Below are positions 57,540 to 64,000 of a DNA stretch of 64,000 nt, one piece after another; the first letter of the stretch is position 1, and every line of letters begins with the position of its first letter. Under the pieces are notes generated by a model that worked only from the letters and a program-made list of their open reading frames with translations, had not been told where the DNA came from and searched no databases. The stretch lies in assembly GCA_963675135.1 (NCBI GenBank), contig OY776128.1:71058670-71122669 (forward strand). The letters are read 5' to 3'. A program made the position numbers and the translations under genes. The stretch comes from Galeopsis tetrahit. Its lineage: Eukaryota > Streptophyta > Magnoliopsida > Lamiales > Lamiaceae.

Positions 57540-58260
57540 AAAATAAAACCGGACCGGTCCGGTCCGGAACCGGACCGACCGGTTAGATTCCGGTCCGGTC
57601 CTCGGTCCGAAATTTTTTAAGAATTCGGATTCCGGTCCGGTCTAAAACCGGAATTTTCCGGTCCAGGACCGGAAACCCGGATTTACATTTTTTTTTTTTT
57701 TTTATTTGAATTTTAGAAATTACAAATCTCATTCCTCTTCCACTTTCTTAAATCTAATTCCCCTTTTTTACCATTCTCAAAATTCTTCAACATTTTTCTA
57801 AAACGGCGCTCACCCAACCGCGACAAACCTTCTCCAATCTTCATTCTCCACTCCCACCCTTTGCGTTCAGCTCCGTTCTTTTTACTTTTCATTCAAAAAA
57901 ATTTGTTTTATTATATGTAATTTATTAAGAACTTTTCATTCAAAATTTTTTGTTTTATTATATCTAATTTATTTATTTTTTCATGTGAGAATAATAGACT
58001 GTGCAAGCACTTATTTTTACACAAGATTGGCTTCGTGCCAAAAGAGCATCCAAGGGCAAGGATTTACGTGACATGGAAGATAATTTGAGCGATTTGGGTG
58101 AGTTAGAAGAAATTGAGAATGGTAATGGTTTATACTTATCAAATATTTTTCAGCATGTTTATTTATTAGTTGTACCCATTTAAAAATTTTAATATCTTTA
58201 TATGTTATTACAGATTTGATGAAGACTAGGACGATGAAGACAATGTTATATACATGGTAG
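57540..58260 (+). pseudogene. Deletion derivative of a hAT transposon with the transposase C-terminal exons
   Basis: The left end GGAGTGTGCAAAATAAAACC is followed by CCGGTCCGGTCC-type subterminal repeats (57562-57680), as in plant hAT elements. After a leader-like stretch, an acceptor at 57997 opens TVQALIFTQDWLRAKRASKG and an acidic tail. It is spliced (58121/58214) to a last exon ending at 58260. ALI.TQDWLR is the end of the hAT dimerisation domain of RICESLEEPER-like transposases. The catalytic part is deleted and I see no right TIR. Confidence 0.65.
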
Positions 58261-59644
58261 ATCCTTAAATTTGTTACAGGAAAAAAAACGCTTTTAAATT
58301 GCCATGAATTTCTTTTAGTAATTTACAGTTTTGAACAACCCACGACATTTTAGTAATTTACCTTTAAAGTTAAGGGCTAGTCTTTTGTGAAATATTGTAT
58401 ATATGCATTTCAGTCGCCCACACTCACATTCTTTATAAATACATTCATTGACAGCTCAACCCACATCTTTTATATATATACCCACTTACAGTTCAATTTA
58501 CACCCATATTTTTTATAAATACACCCACTAGCAAAAATTGTTCTTAGTCGACTTCTCCGAGCAGTTTTCGACCACCCCAACCCGCGATCGAACACGGCAA
58601 TTTACGACGGCCTTAATCTTTAAATATTCTTTAATAATTATTATGGATCAACCTACATGTAATAATCTCTAATATATGTTACTATATGTTATAATGTGAG
58701 TTACTTAATCAATAAAATTTCTAGAAAAAAATACTACATAAAACAATCGATATTACTATATAAAAAATTATATGTTACTACATACTACAGTTTGAATTAC
58801 TACGTTGAATATACGTTTGTTACTATATGTAACTTTATCAAATGATTTGCATTACAACATGGTTATTGTGTTTACTACATGCGATAATATATGTTACTAC
58901 GTATTATAATGTGAGTTACTACATTAACAAAAACACTAGAAAAAAACGGGTTACTAAATAAAAGAATTTGTATTGTTATATAAAATAGTTTGTAATATTA
59001 CTATATAAAATAATGCGTGCTACTACATATTACAAATTGAATTACTACATTTAATATCCCGCGTTCGTCAATAAAATAAAAGATAAAAAAATTAGAAACT
59101 TGTAAAATAAACAGGTTAAAATTTTTGGTGAAAATTAGAACACAAGCGACAAATAAATTAAGAATGGTCCAACAATATATATTTCCAGCTCATTGACTTA
59201 ATAAGTCAATATTTTCAGTCAAATTGACTTAATTGGTCAATATTGCATATATACAATATTGCATACAAATTTTTGTGTAAAGTTAATTACCCGAAAAATC
59301 TAGGCAAAACTCAAATTTAAATTTACATTTGGAGTGATCGCAATATATTTAATCAAATTTATCCTAGGCAATATCTCGTATAGAGAGGGAATTTAGTTCA
59401 ATTTGCTCCAATATCCTCTCAAATGTTTTTTTTTTTTTCCTGAGAGAATATCATCTCAAATGTTGAAAAGGTGTAGAAGTCACTCGATTTTAAAGAATGA
59501 TGTAAGTTTGATCATAAAATAGAGAACTCAAACTTGACATGAACAAACAATGAGGATGTTCAGATTACAATAAGCATGGCATGTGGAAAGAGGCTACAAA
59601 TTCAATATAAACTTGAAAACGCCATAATTCGTCTAATCGAAGTT
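58261..59644. other. Intergenic, 3' of RPT3, with degenerate TTACTACAT repeats
   Basis: Between about 58660 and 59065 variants of GTTACTACATATTATAATGTGAGTT recur irregularly at 30-80 bp. No gene seen. Confidence 0.55.
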
Positions 59645-62210
59645 TTACTTGTAAAACTCGAAATCAGTGTCTGGTTTCTTCACATTGCTCCGGTAACCCT
59701 TCTCAAAGTCTTTAGGAAGTATGACGTACCGATTTTTCCTAACAGCATGGAGACCTGCCTCTTGACATATAGCCGCAATCTACACAAAACCACCAAAACT
59801 TTATAGTTATGAAAAACCAGTAACAGCAAATATTGATGGTGGCAAAATCCAATAGACCCGTGAGTCTAAAATATAACACAGTACTGTAGTTATGAAAACA
59901 AACCTCAGCAGCACTTATTTTATCAGGTCGAGAGACATAGTCCTCTAGATCAACTTCATCACCTAAGTTCATCTTGGCAGTGCAAACCTGTTTAACAAAA
60001 TGCAACATTCACTGCAGTTTAGATAAATTTAAGCAAAATTAATCACAAAGTGAAAGGAAATGGAAGGCAGTTTTCAGAGAGGAGGTGCTTAAAAATACTA
60101 TTGCAATCCAGATCAAAAGGAATAAAATACTTTCCATCAAAATCAAGCTAATGAAAACTGGAAAATGATTAGATCTTATTATAGGTTTGTGCAAATACTG
60201 ACCTGAAAAACCAGCCTCTTTTGCCGTCTATCGGGTAAAGGAAATTCAATTTTACGATCAAGTCTTCCAGGACGAAGAAGGGCAGGGTCCAAAGTGTCAG
60301 CACGATTAGTGGCCATGATGACTTTCACATTCACAGTTTGATCAAATCCATCCATCTGCCGCAGCATTAAAGAATGTGCATATGAGGCAACGATCAAATA
60401 TTATAAATGTGTTAAATAATACTCTTTAATACTCATATATTTCTAAATACAGAATATCATACCTGATTAAGAAGTTCCATGAGAATTCTTTGAACCTCTC
60501 TATCAGCCCCAGTTTGGGCATCAAATCGTGCAGTTGCAATGGCATCAACCTCATCTATGAAGATAATTGCAGGTGCGTTCTCTTTGGCCAAACGGAACAC
60601 ATCACGAACCATTCTAGGACCCTTCATTAAGAAAGCAGCAACAATTATTCCAGATATGTTAAGACTGTCATTTACTCCAATGGAAACAAGAAGAAGGCAA
60701 TAAAAAATTATGGGAAAATTGAAAAAAAATGCTCAATAACTTGATACAAACCGGTTAATGAGCATTTTTACCAACGTTTTTAAGTTACAAGACATTTTCA
60801 TATAATTCAAAAGTTACGGGACATTTTTTTCAATTTACCCATAAAGTTATTAATATGATGCTGAGTATCCATCTGTATGCAATTTGGGAGGTACCTCGCC
60901 AAGATATTTCTGAACAAACTCTGAGCCCACCACTCTTATGAAAGCTGCAGTTGTATGATTTGCTACAGCCTTTGCAAGCATAGTTTTACCTGTACCAGGA
61001 GGACCATAAAGCAACACACCACGTGGAGGATCAATACCTATCTGCTTGTACAGCTCGTGATGAGTGAGGGGCAATTCAACAGCTTCCCGAATCTCCTGTT
61101 TCTGAATATCGCATCCACCGATATCCTGACCACATAATAATAATTAATAATTAAAAAAAAAAACTTTCAGAAAATTGCGAAGAATTGCAGGCTGAATCAT
61201 ACATTCAATTTATGAAGAAGAGAAGGGAAACAAGTTAACAAAGAAACCTTTTTGGTTCACCCAAATTCTTTGTTGCAAATAACTATTGTTTAATAAATAC
61301 TTCCAATATCTGTGAAATCCAGAAATCATTCCTAATTACAGAATGTAAGAATTGGCGCAATAACAAGGGTGGATTGACAATTCATCCTAATTACAGAAAA
61401 TTCAACTTTATTATCTACTCATTACCAAGATTCAAAGCAGTAATCCATAAAATAACAAACATATAGTAGGACTGGTATTGGAACCAAGAATCATTGTGAA
61501 TGTTTAAAAAAAACACACAAACTTCAACATAAACCGTTGCCAAAAGTGATTGTAAACCGATCGACCCACAAAAATACAACTTCAAACAAGTTTAAATCTT
61601 CAAAATTCCAAATGCACCACAACGGCTAGAAAAAACTCTATTCAGCGGGAAAAGTCAATAAGCTAATCTACGTCATAATCATACCAATTGAATAATAATC
61701 AGAATTTGGAAAAGAAAAAAAAACTAACGTACACAAGAACTCACTCACATTGTAGGCGACATCAGGCTTCTCAGATTGACTGAGCAGCGAAATACTGGAG
61801 TCAGCCTCCGGCGGCAAAATGTCGACTAAAGCATTAGAGTGTCTATGAAGAGCAACGGAGGCTGAAGGTTTGAGGAGCTCGCGATTGATAGTACTGAGGA
61901 TCCGAACGTAGTAATTCGACCCGGTGGTCGAGCCGACAATTCCATTGTTCTGGTCAACCATTTCCATGAATTGGCCAATAACCAATGGAACGGATTGAAT
62001 CCGCTTGACCTCCTCCTGCGCTCTCAAATGCTCTCGCTTCAGGTTTTTGAATTCGTCCTTCACGTACTCCTCTTGGATATCCAAAAATTCGAGCTGCCGC
62101 TGCAGAGATTTGAGACGGCCGTAGAAATCTTCTTCATCGGAGAAGGAGGATAGCGGCGGCTCATAGGCAGGCAAGGGTTTCGGATCCAGTAACATTGCCG
62201 ATGCCGCCAT
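59645..62210 (-). CDS. RPT3: 26S proteasome regulatory ATPase RPT3 (subunit 6B)
   Basis: Exons 61749-62210, 60895-61125, 60463-60621, 60203-60355, 59904-59987 and 59645-59779 join in frame to 407 codons, the normal length. The N-terminal coiled coil (~35-75) pairs with another RPT subunit. The OB-like region is ~80-140. The AAA domain contains Walker A GPPGTGKT (195-202), Walker B IIFIDEVDA (D254/E255) and arginine-finger region RPGRLDRKIEF. The C-terminal EFYK supplies the HbYX-type tail that docks into the 20S ring and opens its gate. It unfolds ubiquitinated substrates in the 19S base. All motifs are intact and sequence is close to known plant RPT3, so this is a functional housekeeping gene. 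Intron 2 carries a small MULE-like MITE. Confidence 0.98.
60712..60840. mobile_element. Small MULE-like MITE in RPT3 intron 2 (129 bp)
   Basis: Ends GGGAAAATTGAAAAAAAATG and (reverse complement) GGGTAAATTGAAAAAAATGT. The flanking 10-mers match at about 8 of 10 positions, a possible decayed TSD. Confidence 0.65.
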
Positions 62211-62480
62211 TGTTGTTTTGAGTTTGGTGCAGTTATTGTTTTCGTCTTTCTTATTCTTCAGTTCGTAATGACTTTGATTCTCTCTGGTTTTTCAGTGACT
62301 TGTTACAGAGGAAATCGAAATTGGAGAGTTGAGTGAAAAAAGGAAGGAATTAAGAATTTAGATAAAGTAATGGGCTTTTTGGGAAAGCAAATGACGTAAA
62401 AGCTTAACGGGCTAATTTTAAATGTAAAATGGGACGGGTTGGGCCTGCCCATGTATATTGGTTATATAGTCCTTTTATTT
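62211..62480. other. RPT3 upstream region
   Basis: Holds the RPT3 leader and promoter (reading to the left). No other feature. Confidence 0.45.
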
Positions 62481-63008
62481 GTGGCCACGGTTAAATGCCC
62501 CCCTTCTTGTTATGACTTCACCCCCAAAATTTTAAAAAAAAAAACATGTAAAATGACTGTATCACCCTTTTATTAATTAAATTAAAGTGAAATTTATTAA
62601 AACCTTAATTTTGCATCCACCACATGCTTTCGAGTCACCACCGAGTCTCCGTTGAGTTACAGTCTAGTCACCGCCAAATAACACATACTTTCAGGAAAAA
62701 AAATCGAAAAAACTTGATTTTCGAAAAAAATCATCAAAATAAGCCACCAATATCGAAATTATTTTACGAAAAATATGATTTTGTAAAACATTTCGAAAAA
62801 ATATAAAATATTCGGCCATATTTTCCGAGAAATCAGCAAAAACTCGGAACAATTTTCCAAAAACACACACAAAAAAAAAAAAAAAAGAAAGGGGACAGAA
62901 AAACAGAACGAGGCGGGGAGAGAGAGAGGCTGAAGAACGAGGCGGTGGGGCGCGTCGGAGGAGGGAGGCGGGGAGAGAGGTCGAAAAACGAGACGGCTGC
63001 TATAGCCA
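62481..63008. mobile_element. Partial MULE-like element J, cut by an LTR insertion
   Basis: The left end GTGGCCACGGTTAAATGCCC resembles the TIR of element D (GGGCGCGGCTAAATGCACCC), followed by a second CACCCCC block. The interior has TTTCGAAAAA repeats and a purine-rich GC block (62895-62995), as in A-D. The element is interrupted at 63009; the right end would lie beyond the window. Confidence 0.5.
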
Positions 63009-63398
63009 TGTGAAACGCTCAAAGCAACCATTCGAGGAATCGAGAACCTTGCGAACAGAAATAGAGGGAGAATAATACGAAATTGGGGAAGAAAACAGTT
63101 ATTCCATTCAATATGAGTTCTAAGATCTGGTTCAGGGTATAACCTCGGGTATATATACCCGACCCATTCCAGAAATGGTTACAGAAAAACAGTAAAGTCA
63201 CACTTGCGACTTATTTGTCTAACACGTTTAACTAACGAGATTAATACACTCTATTAATTTGCACCCCTTCAACGTTGCTGACTCACACTCATCTCATCTG
63301 CCTCTACTGTCACACACTCATCTCATCTGCCTCTACTGTCTCACACTCATCTCATCTGCCTCTACTCTTCTGCCTCACACTCTTTTGCCTTCGTAACA
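63009..63398 (-). repeat. LTR of a retrotransposon, probably Copia-type (390 bp, 3' LTR)
   Basis: On the minus strand it begins TGTTACGAAGG and ends GAGCGTTTCACA, the TG...CA rule. A purine tract, AAGGGGGGGGGGTAA, lies immediately before it (63399-63413), as expected for a polypurine tract upstream of a 3' LTR. Inside are a TATA-like GGGTATATATACCCG (63147-63161) and three 29-bp repeats (63284-63370). The partner LTR and target duplication are outside the window, so the class is not certain. Confidence 0.65.
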
Positions 63399-63412
63399 TT
63401 ACCCCCCCCCCC

Positions 63413-64000
63413 TTACATTTTGCTTGCCCTCAAGCAAACAAATGTCAATGGAGTTAGAACATCCATGGTTGATATGGCTGCACGGATCAAAAACACACCA
63501 AGCGAAGCCAGAGATATGAGGACAACAAAACCACTTGCAAATCCCTTTATTAGAGTTGTTTTGGGTTTTCTTGCAGCATCAAGAATATTAGTTATCTTTC
63601 TAACTCTATGGTTTATGCCAATCATCTCAACAATACACCCAACTGTTGTGCTCAACATTCCAATAGTAGCTACTACAACACCATACATAGCAGCAAATAT
63701 AAAACTCACATAATTGCTAATGGCAATGGCAAGATTGGGAATTATTGTTGATCTGTATCCCAAGGCAGGATCAAATGTGACATTGGTTGCAACACCAGTT
63801 TTACTAGAGTCAGCAACATCTTGCACGGGGCCGTAAGCATTACTGGTGTAATATTCAGTGACAAACCCAACGATAAGTCCAACCCAACGCCCAACACAAA
63901 CACAGAGGAACAATTTCCAATTCTTCAACACATTTTGAGCGCCAAAGTTAACGATGATAAGAGACGATGGCAGGCAAGTCCATGTGACAAATGCAATTCC
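63413..64000 (-). pseudogene. Vacuolar H+-pyrophosphatase fragment (degenerate, intronless), truncated by window edge
   Basis: The minus strand reads continuously from the window edge to TAA at 63413. It has GFVTEYYTSNAYGPVQDVAD, FAAMYGVVVATIGMLST and GFASGFVVLISLASLGVF, clear type I (K+-dependent) V-PPase segments. These proteins pump protons into the vacuole using pyrophosphate. Compared with the family, about 18-20 residues after GMLST are missing, including the DAYGPISDNAGG catalytic loop, and many substitutions are present. V-PPase genes normally have introns; none is seen in this stretch. It ends abruptly at MDVLTP, then reads into the purine tract of an LTR retrotransposon in the same orientation. 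It is not a working pump and is probably a captured retrocopy. Confidence 0.85.

Noticed and set aside
58001..58183. Short ORF as an independent small protein
   Set aside because: It matches the last part of a hAT transposase and is spliced to a further exon; treated as transposon relic.
63403..63412. Ten-C run as an i-motif or quadruplex regulator
   Set aside because: Position and strand fit a polypurine tract beside an LTR, a simpler explanation.

Overview
This window is plant nuclear DNA, almost certainly from a eudicot. It carries intron-rich genes for plant-specific proteins (a vacuolar sorting receptor, an ATL RING-H2 ligase, a U-box/ARM ligase, an AGC S6 kinase with a plant TOR motif, a GH5 mannanase), a nuclear tRNA-Ile, AT-rich intergenic DNA and very many transposons. 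I cannot name the species; an asterid would fit, but that is a guess. All features were read by eye, and splice sites were placed by GT/AG plus frame continuity.

Layout. 1-11.5 kb is transposon-rich: a decayed retroelement-like ORF, a tRNA-derived SINE with an 18-bp target-site duplication (TSD), a MULE-like element (A) and a nearly intact 4.85-kb LINE on the minus strand. A single-exon U-box/ARM gene lies at 11.5-13.5 kb. Two MULE-like elements follow (B, F), then an ATL RING gene at 19.4 kb. From 20.5 to 35.2 kb there is an almost unbroken train of TIR elements (E, C, D, G, I, H) with 9-bp TSDs, nested Stowaway/Tourist-like MITEs and a hAT element. From 36 to 62.2 kb there are real genes: an RLCK-like pseudokinase (+), a vacuolar sorting receptor (-), a small KEN-box coiled-coil protein (-), tRNA-Ile (+), S6 kinase (+), endo-beta-mannanase (-) and proteasome ATPase RPT3 (-). 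At the right edge a partial MULE-like element is cut by an LTR retrotransposon. The internal DNA of that retrotransposon, as far as it is visible, is a degenerate vacuolar H+-pyrophosphatase sequence.

Most unusual signal. Elements A, B, C and E have different or diverged termini but share one internal module: short near-perfect hairpins built on GTCGACGAGAGTGTATA-like arms, next to a GC-rich, Pro/Ser-coding, exon-like block with telo-box (AACCCTAA) motifs. In B and D this block abuts an identical consensus splice donor. They look like non-autonomous MULEs carrying a promoter/first-exon cassette. No transposase for them is in the window.

How the genes relate. They do not form a pathway. The cellular genes are ordinary housekeeping or regulatory loci (TOR-S6K signalling, proteasome, vacuolar sorting, wall mannan hydrolysis, ubiquitination), with MITEs sitting in their introns.
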